A stretch of DNA of 31,883 nucleotides from a virus. Each line of letters begins with the position of its first letter. The first letter of the stretch is position 1. Where the stretch lies: the IMG/VR virus record IMGVR_UViG_3300025736_000107, positions 1 through 31,883 of that record; one strand, written 5' to 3'. Below are positions 7,796-13,916 of this stretch, one piece after another. Under the pieces are notes generated by a model. That model saw only the letters and a program-made list of their open reading frames with translations, made no database searches and was not told the origin of the DNA. Made by a program: the position numbers and the translations under genes.

Positions 7796-9115
7796 TTAAC
7801 TCGCCTGTTGATAGAATTGTGACCAGTCATCATAACCACCACCATCACCACCGGGGACGCCCAGTCCGGACCTGATACCCAACGCCAGGTAGCGGAAGGC
7901 ATCGGCGGCGTGGCTCGACCAGTCGTGCAGTGGGATTACTGAGTACACGTTGTTTTTCTCGTCGAATCGTTTGCGGTAGTTTTCGAGGCACTTGATGCCT
8001 TGGGCACATCTCTGCTCGTCGAACCAGCTTAGAGGCAAGCAGGTGCGAGCAGCCTCGATGCCGTCTTGCAGCGGCAGTCGTGGCAATACCTCAAACTCCA
8101 GGCCTAATTGCTGGGCGAACTCACGGCGGGATATGCCGGTGGCCAGCTCCCTGACCTCGATGTCATGGGGTGCGATGTGACACAGATATGTCCAGCCTCG
8201 TTCCTGCCGCATGTCTTCGAGCACCTTGACATAATGTGCCAGCCCCTCACCTGAAGTGGAGTAGAAGTCAATCAAGTGGATCTCTGTGCCGATCACCTGA
8301 GCGAACCAGATGGTTGTGTCGTCGCCGACGCCCAGGTCCCAGGCTGTCACCACCAAGGCCGCCGGGTCATAGGGGACGGTGGTGAGCCGCCCATCAGTGA
8401 GAGCCTTGGCCATGAACTTGCCGTAATATGAGCCCTCAGCGCCCAGCAGGAATGAGCAGTAGAATTCTTGCTGCACCATATCCTCGCTCATACCCGATTC
8501 TCGCTCGTCCTGGATGGCATCCAGGCTGACAGCGTGGGTGCTGTCGACGGTGAGGATCTCGCTGAACCATTTGTCGTTCGCCTGACCCATCTTGACGAGG
8601 TCATAGGCGTGGTTCTTACCGCGGGGAGTGAAGTTAAACGCCGCCCAGCCATCATTTTCCGCCAGGATTGGGCGAACTAAATCCCATGCTCTGGGGTTCT
8701 GTAAGCTGAACTCACAGAAGACACAGCCGATGGGGTTGATGCCGACGTTGTCTATGTGATCCGTGCCGATGATCTGCCATATCGAGCCGTTAGTGAGCTC
8801 GATAAGCATCTCAGACTCGTTGATTCGCTTGACGATCTCGCGTGGGAAGTGGTCGCGGAAGCGGAAGCCGGTGCGGTCCATGCCCTCCCACAGGATCCTA
8901 CGGCCCATCTTGGTCGTCGGGAAGAAATACGGATAATATCCCCGCCGTTGATAAGCCCTTGCTACCTGGTAGTTTAGGAATGTCTTGTCTTTCCCCGCCC
9001 GACGGTGCCATACCGCAATAGATCGCTTACAGCCCTCGTCCATAGCCCGTAGGAACGGGACCTGGTATGAGCGTGGCTCGAAATTATGTGGGAGTTTTAC
9101 CCTTGTTTCCAGCAT
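7796..9115 (-). CDS. terL: Terminase large subunit
   Basis: 439 aa. The ATPase domain has a Walker A variant at residues 36-45 (WHRRAGKDKT), a Walker B strand ending in E135 (GCVFCEFS, with Cys where Asp or Ser is more usual), and the coupling motif NFTPRG at 161-166. The nuclease domain starts with TAWDLGVGDDTT (D260, D265/D266) and ends with SSHAADAFRY. FCEFSLQNPRAWDL matches the FSEYALQNP-type terminases of podovirus-like phages. It packages DNA into the procapsid with TerS and cuts it at the portal. The start overlaps the end of TerS by 32 nt. Confidence 0.93.
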   Translation of the reverse strand: MLETRVKLPHNFEPRSYQVPFLRAMDEGCKRSIAVWHRRAGKDKTFLNYQVARAYQRRGYYPYFFPTTKMGRRILWEGMDRTGFRFRDHFPREIVKRINESEMLIELTNGSIWQIIGTDHIDNVGINPIGCVFCEFSLQNPRAWDLVRPILAENDGWAAFNFTPRGKNHAYDLVKMGQANDKWFSEILTVDSTHAVSLDAIQDERESGMSEDMVQQEFYCSFLLGAEGSYYGKFMAKALTDGRLTTVPYDPAALVVTAWDLGVGDDTTIWFAQVIGTEIHLIDFYSTSGEGLAHYVKVLEDMRQERGWTYLCHIAPHDIEVRELATGISRREFAQQLGLEFEVLPRLPLQDGIEAARTCLPLSWFDEQRCAQGIKCLENYRKRFDEKNNVYSVIPLHDWSSHAADAFRYLALGIRSGLGVPGGDGGGYDDWSQFYQQAS

Positions 9116-9548
9116 AGTTTACGATCTCAACAGTTACGTTACCGCCAACCTCGTACTCTTGTTTCTCGTTCATATCGTGGTTGCAACTCAGCAGCAGCTT
9201 GGCGATGGTGGAGTTATACTTGCCATCGAGCCCTTTGCTGATCAGCATCTGCTTCTGGAGCCGCTTGAGCCTGCCGAGTACCCGCTCGAACGCTGGATAC
9301 CGCTTGGACCAATTCCATAGTGTTTTTTCACAGACTCTCAATAAGTGACATAATCCCTCGATGGTCGGCACCACTGAGCCGTCCTCGGTGTAGCCGGTAG
9401 CCATGTAATACTCGACTCGACCGGCTACCCATTGGTTGTACTTGGTGGGCCGACCAGGCTTTAGATATTTTACCGGCTGACCATTTTTTGGCCTCGCTTT
9501 CTTCTTTGCGACCTTCGCCTTTGGTTTTGATCTTGCTTTAACAGCCAT
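9084..9548 (-). CDS. terS: Terminase small subunit
   Basis: 154 aa from ATG 9548. A highly basic N-terminus (KARSKPKAKVAKKKARPK) precedes GRPTKYNQWVAGRVEYYMATGY and VPTIEGLCHLLRVCEKTLWNW, a helix-turn-helix typical of gp3/TerS-type packaging proteins; KGLDGKYNSTIAKLLLSCNHD is the oligomerisation part of the same family. It recognises the packaging site and delivers DNA to TerL. In-frame codons extend 30 residues further up, but this extension has no ribosome site and would overlap a good -10 box, so the shorter start is preferred. With it the mRNA would start at or next to the ATG (see promoter). Confidence 0.85.
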   Translation of the reverse strand: MAVKARSKPKAKVAKKKARPKNGQPVKYLKPGRPTKYNQWVAGRVEYYMATGYTEDGSVVPTIEGLCHLLRVCEKTLWNWSKRYPAFERVLGRLKRLQKQMLISKGLDGKYNSTIAKLLLSCNHDMNEKQEYEVGGNVTVEIVNYAGNKGKTPT

Positions 9549-9554
9549 GAGGGC

Positions 9555-9583
9555 AGTATACGACATTCCCGCAGATGACGCAA
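9555..9583 (-). promoter_or_regulatory. Sigma70-like promoter for the late operon, leaderless
   Basis: Read leftward: TTGCGT (9578-9583), a 17-nt spacer, TATACT (9555-9560), then 6 nt to the TerS ATG. The -10 matches TATAAT in 5 of 6 positions and the spacing is ideal; the -35 matches only TTG. The expected transcription start falls on the A of the ATG, so the message would be leaderless, in agreement with the lack of a Shine-Dalgarno site before TerS. Confidence 0.55.
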
Positions 9584-9671
9584 ACCATATACCAAAAATA
9601 GTGATTTCCCCAAAGTCGGTAATTATTATTTCCCACAACTTGAGAATTGGGGGTCACGAGATTGTTTACCG

Positions 9672-9694
9672 CACAAATACACAATCTATTTGTG
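9672..9694. promoter_or_regulatory. 8-bp inverted repeat in int-terS gap
   Basis: CACAAATA-7 nt-TATTTGTG, perfect arms, about 90 bp upstream of the late promoter. It could be an operator, or the core of an attachment site next to the integrase gene. The gap from 9584 to 9886 holds this repeat, an AAACGAGAAACGAAACGAG tract at 9735-9753 and the 64-bp inverted-repeat copy; no gene is convincing in it. Confidence 0.4.
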
Positions 9695-9795
9695 TAACTT
9701 TTTGGTGGGGGGGACAGTATTGGGGTGGGCTCTTAAACGAGAAACGAAACGAGAAGAGGGATTTTTAAAACGAGATCCTCGCACGCGTCTTAATA

Positions 9796-9859
9796 TTATC
9801 CTTCTCTTTATCCTTCTCTTTATCCTTCTCTTTATCCTTAGCCCCTTGCAAGGGGCTTG
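9796..9859 (-). repeat. 64-bp repeat, copy A (iterons plus palindrome), inverted relative to copy B
   Basis: Read leftward, this stretch is identical over 64 nt to 19298-19361 inside the putative replication-organiser gene: a perfect 18-bp palindrome AGCCCCTTGCAAGGGGCT followed by AAGGATAAAGAG repeated at 12-bp period (three full units here). Outside the 64 nt the two loci diverge, though the flank also reads AGCCCCTTCC here against GTCCTTG in the gene. It may be a cis-acting replication or integration site, or the relic of a second copy of the same gene: the reading frame of the gene copy stays open in it. Confidence 0.9.
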
Positions 9860-9886
9860 GAAGGGGCTTATTTAATTTACGCACTT

Positions 9887-10780
9887 TTAAATCCGCCCCA
9901 GGATATCGTCAGAGTGCCTTTGCTGCAAATAGGCGTAGCTCCGCCGGGTGGTGTCGACAGATCGATGCCCCAGATATGCTGAGAGCTGGTAGATATCGCC
10001 ACCGGCCTGTACGTAACGACTTGCGAATGTTGATCTTAGACCGTGGAGCAGGTTTCCCATCCGCTTAAACGCTTTGACTTGCTTTAGGGGCTGGAATAGT
10101 GCCCGCCACTGCTTTCCTCCGATCGCACCGCCGCGATGGCCGGGGAACACGTACCCGGACGGCTGGGCATATTGCTTGAGTAGTGCGGCTAATTCTGGGT
10201 GCAGGGGGACCGCACGGCCCCTCTTACCGCGTTCCTTGCGAATCACGAGTAAGTTATCGGGAAACATCACATCGTCCCACCTGAGCCGCCTGGCTTCGTC
10301 TGAGCGTAAGCCAGCCTTGAGGATGATGAACACACCCAGATATGCCAATTTGCCCATCTTGGCGGCAACTGATAAGACTTGATCATATTCCTTGTTGGTC
10401 AGGAATCGAGGCGGCGGGTCGAGTATCTTTGGGAGCCTTACCTGCTGGCAGGGGTTGGATGGTAAGTGGCTATGATTAACCAGGAACGTACAAAAGCCGC
10501 TGATAGTTATTTTATAACCCCTGACTGTTCGGTCTTTGACCTTGAGGATATTGCAGAACTGCTGAACTGAGGTGGTGGTGATTTGGGATATATCAACGAT
10601 CTTGGCGGCGGACAAATACTTCCCGAGCCTGCATTTTACGTTCGAGTAATGCTTAGGGCTGCTGGTGTTGCGTTTGATCGTTTCAAGATACATGTCTTTG
10701 AGGCTGTCTAGGTCGGTTTTTATGCCCTTGGCGGCATTATCAAGTCGTAACCGCTGGGCCTTGGCCAGTTCTTCGGCCAC
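9887..10780 (-). CDS. int: Tyrosine recombinase (phage integrase)
   Basis: 297 aa from GTG 10780. The catalytic residues are present: R159 (AGLRSDEA), a lysine in the beta hairpin (about K182-K187), H246 and R249 (HGLR), H272 (LGHRS) and Y282 (RRSYAYL). A SAM-like core-binding domain lies at about 25-115. The N-terminal arm-binding domain usual in phage integrases is missing. No ribosome site is seen at the GTG; in frame 14 codons upstream stands an ATG followed at once by TGA (10825-10820), so the 5' end may be truncated or mutated. It catalyses site-specific integration into and excision from the host chromosome, with the divergent HTH gene as likely partner. Confidence 0.88.
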   Translation of the reverse strand: MAEELAKAQRLRLDNAAKGIKTDLDSLKDMYLETIKRNTSSPKHYSNVKCRLGKYLSAAKIVDISQITTTSVQQFCNILKVKDRTVRGYKITISGFCTFLVNHSHLPSNPCQQVRLPKILDPPPRFLTNKEYDQVLSVAAKMGKLAYLGVFIILKAGLRSDEARRLRWDDVMFPDNLLVIRKERGKRGRAVPLHPELAALLKQYAQPSGYVFPGHRGGAIGGKQWRALFQPLKQVKAFKRMGNLLHGLRSTFASRYVQAGGDIYQLSAYLGHRSVDTTRRSYAYLQQRHSDDILGRI

Positions 10781-10871
10781 GCCTTTGCCCGGCGTCCTGA
10801 GGGATCGCCGTAGAGCTACTCACATGGGCAAATTGTGCGCCCACAAATTGATTTATAGAAAGGATTCACGG

Positions 10872-11084
10872 ATGAATCAGGCAGATTTGAAGGTGAGCCC
10901 ATCGGGGCTTGTGGATTTGACGGGGGCGGCGGCGTATTTGGGGTGCGGATTAAGTGCTGTGCGGTATCTGAGGCGGACAAAACAGCTACGATGTCTGACA
11001 CTGGGGGGGCGACTTCGCTTTAAGATTAGCGACCTGGACGCCTATGTTGAGCGTAATCTGGCCGCGGAGGGGGTGGAAGTATGA
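10872..11084 (+). CDS. Small HTH DNA-binding protein, excisionase-like
   Basis: 70 aa. SGLVDLTGAAAYLGCGLSAVRYLRRTKQL followed by GGRLRFKISDLDAYVERNL is the MerR/HTH_17 (excisionase-type) winged helix: first helix, recognition helix, then the short wing and the DLDAYVE helix. AAAGGA precedes the ATG by 8 nt. It is divergent from int with a 91-bp gap that contains CAAATTG twice, 15 nt apart, and a GGGC...GCCC inverted repeat, possible binding sites. Likely it controls int/excision direction, or acts as an early regulator. It overlaps the next start by 4 nt. Confidence 0.75.
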   Translation: MNQADLKVSPSGLVDLTGAAAYLGCGLSAVRYLRRTKQLRCLTLGGRLRFKISDLDAYVERNLAAEGVEV

Positions 11085-11554
11085 CCAAAACAACCAAACT
11101 CAAGCTAACCACCATCAGCACCAACGGCGGCACCGAGTCCCACGGGATAATCGACTTGGAACGGGTGGCTGATCACGGTCCCGATACGAAGGTTGAAAAT
11201 AATCCCAAAGTGCAAGGGGAAGAGCAGGTAACTACACGTCCAGCAGCTACAGTCTCTAAAAACGCCTCTGACGGGCGTTTTCTCGGCACAGAATCGCATA
11301 AGTCACGCCAAAAGGTATCACAGGCCATATCGCCCCAGGTCGAGCAAAAATTGGCCCAAATGCCCTCTGCTTATCGAAAAACCTACCGCAAGGCGATGAC
11401 AGGCAAAAGCCTACGGGCGGCGGTCAATGCGTTCTGCTCGGAATGTGTATGTTGGCAGCGCGAAGAGGTGAAAAATTGTACCTCCCATACCTGCCCACTC
11501 TATCAGTATCGACCTTATAGCGGGAAAGTCGCTTCGCCGAGGGTGCAAATATGA
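11081..11554 (+). CDS. Cys-rich protein of unknown function
   Basis: 157 aa. The N-terminal ~80 residues are polar and probably disordered. The C-terminal part holds a helix-rich segment (MPSAYRKTYRKAMTGKSLRAAVNAF) and a cysteine cluster CSECVCW...CTSHTCPLYQYRPY, a presumed zinc-binding motif that I recognise from uncharacterised phage and plasmid-borne proteins with the ending CPLYxYRP. Strong GGAGG lies upstream. It overlaps both neighbours by 4 nt, thus is part of a tight three-gene unit. The coding sequence contains a terminator-like hairpin at 11259-11281. Confidence 0.7.
   Translation: MTKTTKLKLTTISTNGGTESHGIIDLERVADHGPDTKVENNPKVQGEEQVTTRPAATVSKNASDGRFLGTESHKSRQKVSQAISPQVEQKLAQMPSAYRKTYRKAMTGKSLRAAVNAFCSECVCWQREEVKNCTSHTCPLYQYRPYSGKVASPRVQI
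11259..11281. terminator. Terminator-like hairpin inside a coding region
   Basis: AAAACGCC-7 nt-GGCGTTTT, perfect 8-bp stem, with TTTTC on the plus strand and TTTTT on the minus strand. It meets the form of a bidirectional intrinsic terminator yet lies within the 157-aa gene (encoding SKNASDGRFLG). It could reduce expression of the downstream gene or stop antisense transcription. Confidence 0.45.
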
Positions 11555-12075
11555 TTGGACAGAAATATTCTAAGGGTACATATCTCGATGGGAGACTGAT
11601 TCAATCGAAGGCTTTTTCAGACTTGGCACGACAGAGAAACGGGGGTTCAGCGATTCAAATACTTTTGTATTTCCGATTGAAACTGGTTTATGGAGGCGTG
11701 TCGGGAAAGCCGGAAATGAGAAAAAAGAAAGAGCCTATCAACCACCGGGAATTGCAGTTCACCTACAAAGAAGCGGAGTCCCTTGGATTCTTAGCAGGTA
11801 GGTTCAACCGTGCCTTGGACCTACTAGTGGAATATGGATTTATCGATGTAGTAGATACCGGAATGGGATTGCACAAAATAACGACCGTTTATGGAATAAG
11901 TGATCGTTGGAAAGCATGGGGAACCCCAGAATTCAAAGAAGTCAAGCGCCCAAGAGCCTGTCAATACAACGTGGGATTCCAACCGGGAAACGATTTGTGG
12001 AAACGAGGCAAGAAAGAAACAACTGCTACCAGCAAACATGGCGCTATGTTCACCGATGAGCATGGCGGCAGGTAA
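11551..12075 (+). CDS. Winged-helix-like protein, plasmid/phage replication type
   Basis: 174 aa. GTYLDGRLIQSKAFSDLARQ near residues 9-28, then ELQFTYKEAESLGFLAGRFNRALDLLVEYGFIDVV and YGISDRWKAWGTPEF, match a family of uncharacterised proteins in phages and plasmids with a winged-helix fold, often near replication genes. The ATG overlaps the previous stop by 4 nt. The 3' end carries the first of three ATGTTCAC repeats. It could be a DNA-binding regulator or an initiator; no repressor of CI type is visible in the window, so a lysogeny-control role is not excluded. Confidence 0.65.
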   Translation: MIGQKYSKGTYLDGRLIQSKAFSDLARQRNGGSAIQILLYFRLKLVYGGVSGKPEMRKKKEPINHRELQFTYKEAESLGFLAGRFNRALDLLVEYGFIDVVDTGMGLHKITTVYGISDRWKAWGTPEFKEVKRPRACQYNVGFQPGNDLWKRGKKETTATSKHGAMFTDEHGGR

Positions 12076-12197
12076 ACAGAGATAGTAACCATGTTCACCA
12101 ATAAACATGATCAAAAGCAAAAGACTTTATATAGGTTCAACGGGCAAAGGTGGTTAGCGTGTAAAATTGCCTAGATTATCACCATGTTCACTGATAA
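12046..12197 (+). repeat. Three direct repeats ATGTTCACYRATRA
   Basis: ATGTTCACCGATGA at 12046, ATGTTCACCAATAA at 12091 and ATGTTCACTGATAA at 12184, spaced 45 and 93 nt. The middle one is part of an inverted repeat CATGTT-8 nt-AACATG. The first lies in the end of the 174-aa gene and the others just after it. Spacing and partial symmetry suggest binding sites for a regulator. Confidence 0.55.
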
Positions 12198-12881
12198 CAG
12201 CGCCTTAAAGCTTACCATCTACCTTCTGGAGCTATAGGCTATCAGAATACTCCCTGTGAGCGATCTCTGCTGGTGGTGATGACAGCGAGTATAAAACTAG
12301 GTCGTTGGAAAAATGTAAGAGGATATTGGCAGTTGAGAGTGAGAAAACAGCCTGAGCCTTCTGGCGAAAACGAAACGAAAGAAGATTTATAAGAAACGAA
12401 ACGAACCCGGGCCGTATCCGTAACGAAAACGTAACGAAAACGAAAACACTCTTAAAAATTTTAGCGCGACGAAAATTGTTTTTTTATTGCATAAGCCGAG
12501 CCTGAACTTGATAGCACCTACTTGACACTGGCAGGGGGGATGCAATCTCTGGTGCCTAGTGAGCCCCGACCGTGGCACCAATGCTGGCCACTTTTTCACG
12601 GATTGCACTATGGGGGGTATATCCTGGAAAATGCGGCGGTGACTTATGGGCCCAACTTGGCCAAGTCCTTATGAAGCAGTCAAAGCACGCATTCTGGCGA
12701 TGGTGAAGGCTGGTCAATGTGGCTAACGCAAATGTTATATTTAACCACTTGAGCGTATAGGACTCATAAACTCTTACATTTTATTGTAGTCTTTAGTCTT
12801 TTATTAGCAATGACTTAGAGAGAACAGCAAAAAACAACCAATAAAGGATGTTGCTAAAAAGAGTCGCGTGAACTAACCTCC
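12198..12881. other. Non-coding region with CGAAAC repeats
   Basis: No convincing gene. A short frame at 12279-12392 (37 codons, weak GGTGGTG before its ATG, containing KLGRWKNVRGYWQLRV) is possible but unproven. At 12364-12452 lies a cluster of CGAAAC/AACGAAAACG units, partly resembling the tract at 9735-9770. ACTTGGCCAAGT at 12653-12664 is a perfect 12-bp palindrome. The AT-rich part 12730-12860 probably holds the promoter of the long early operon, but I see no clear -35/-10 pair. The region could also hold an origin or enhancer-type sites. Confidence 0.5.
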
Positions 12882-12947
12882 AGGGGTGCCGGTGTTACAG
12901 ACGGGCTGCGGAGCCCACGACTATGACGCAGGTGCCCCTACTTTTTT
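12882..12947 (+). promoter_or_regulatory. Attenuator-like leader hairpin directly before an RBS
   Basis: Outer arms AGGGGTGCC (12882-12890) and GGTGCCCCT (12931-12939) pair over 9 bp with two G-U wobbles; inside is a perfect hairpin GGGCT-GCGG-AGCCC (12903-12916). Six T residues (12942-12947) follow and lead straight into AAGGAG and the ATG at 12961. The layout is that of an intrinsic terminator or riboswitch-like attenuator controlling the whole early operon. Confidence 0.6.
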
Positions 12948-12960
12948 AAGGAGATTCGTG

Positions 12961-13149
12961 ATGGTACTCGGATCAAAGAAACGCGACTACGCAACAGAAC
13001 ACAGGACTATTAAGGCACGGCTGAAGAAGCACTCAAAGGTCATGCAGCGTTTTATGGCCGGGGGCCTTGACCATGAAGAGGCTTCAGCTCGATCGTTTGA
13101 AATTCTCGCCGGGTATCGTCTTGACGGTAAAGTAACCCCTCAACCCTAA
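12961..13149 (+). CDS. Small basic protein, first gene of early operon
   Basis: 62 aa. AAGGAG stands 7 nt before the ATG at 12961; an earlier in-frame ATG-like start at 12886 falls in the leader hairpin and is rejected. The sequence is basic and helical (KKRDYATEHRTIKARLKKHSKVMQ at the start in pieces, then MAGGLDHEEASARSFEILAGY). It looks like a small nucleic-acid-binding or host-takeover protein; no family is recognised. Expression would depend directly on the attenuator in front. Confidence 0.7.
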   Translation: MVLGSKKRDYATEHRTIKARLKKHSKVMQRFMAGGLDHEEASARSFEILAGYRLDGKVTPQP

Positions 13150-13164
13150 AACAGGAGATTTGTG

Positions 13165-13395
13165 ATGGAATCTATCAAGGATTCATTTTTGGGATTGATT
13201 AAAGCCCACAGCCCCTGCCCGATAGATTTTTTGTTGGATGATGTTCAAGAGCAACGATGGGCGGCTCACCAAATTGCAATGGACGAAAAAGAAGCGAAGC
13301 TCGCGTTGAATGACTTAGTGAGAGATGGCTATGTGGATATAGGTTTAAGTGGGGATGTCGTGGTGTTTGAACTACCTTCAAAAGACAAAACTTAA
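13165..13395 (+). CDS. Small protein of unknown function
   Basis: 76 aa from ATG 13165 (AGGAG 7 nt upstream; a GTG stands in frame directly before the ATG). Sequence: KDSFLGLIKAHSPCPIDFLL, then helices EAKLALNDLVRDGYVDIGL and a short strand DVVVFELPS. The pattern of two or three helices followed by a beta wing suggests a small winged-helix domain (the phrase LNDLVRDGYVDI is typical of such wings). DNA-binding is thus possible but not shown. Confidence 0.68.
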   Translation: MESIKDSFLGLIKAHSPCPIDFLLDDVQEQRWAAHQIAMDEKEAKLALNDLVRDGYVDIGLSGDVVVFELPSKDKT

Positions 13396-13407
13396 GGAGA
13401 TTTTGTG

Positions 13408-13902
13408 ATGGAGTCTATTTTAGTTCTTTGTTTGCCGTTCCTGATCCAGTTGGAATCTGGCGGCGACCCCAACGCAGTCGGCAAACATGATGACGTGGGA
13501 ATCCTCCAGATCACCCCGATCATGGTGCGAGAGTGTAACCGTATCAACGGCTTACGCAAAGTAAAGACCCGTTACACGTTAAAGGACCGTTGGGACGTCG
13601 AAAAGTCAATTGAGATGTACCGTATCTACATGAGATGGTGGTGCCCCCGTTCCATGTTTTTTCGCGGCATGAGCACAGAGGACAAGCTGGCCATGATGGG
13701 ACGCCTCTGGCAGGGTGGACCGAAAGGCCACCTGAAGAAGTGTACCTTGAAGCGAGCCAAACAAATGCGGCAGTTGTACCGCGAGCACCTCAAACAGAAG
13801 TCCATCACGAAGGGTCGTCGCACCGCGCAGCGGCGGCCCCTCCTTTCTGTTGGACCGTTCGGTATTGATGGGGATTGTCAGAGAAATTACTACACCCTCT
13901 AA
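13408..13902 (+). CDS. SLT-type lysozyme-like protein
   Basis: 164 aa. QLESGGDPNAVGKHDDVGILQITP is the signature of lysozyme-like/lytic transglycosylase (SLT) domains: E16 as catalytic acid, then the N-A-V-G turn and G-I-L-Q (31-34). Downstream YTLKDRWDVEKSIEMYRIYM and LWQGGPKGH fit the same fold. It cleaves the glycan strands of peptidoglycan. No signal peptide is seen because the catalytic Glu is only 16 residues from the start, though the first 15 residues are hydrophobic. The tail beyond residue 130 is basic and divergent. It lies among early genes, 11 kb from the lysis cassette; since no other endolysin is visible it is the best endolysin candidate. Confidence 0.75.
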   Translation: MESILVLCLPFLIQLESGGDPNAVGKHDDVGILQITPIMVRECNRINGLRKVKTRYTLKDRWDVEKSIEMYRIYMRWWCPRSMFFRGMSTEDKLAMMGRLWQGGPKGHLKKCTLKRAKQMRQLYREHLKQKSITKGRRTAQRRPLLSVGPFGIDGDCQRNYYTL

Positions 13903-13916
13903 AACAGGAGAGATTC

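Noticed and set aside
10820-10825. Alternative genetic code with TGA as sense, suggested by ATG-TGA before int
   Set aside because: TGA is used as stop by many well-supported genes here, several with TGATG coupling.
12523-12552. Promoter with perfect TTGACA at 12523
   Set aside because: No -10-like hexamer at 16-18 nt spacing (ATCTCT there).
12387-12608. Minus-strand 73-codon frame in the non-coding region
   Set aside because: No ribosome site, skewed composition over the CGAAAC repeats and no recognisable motif.
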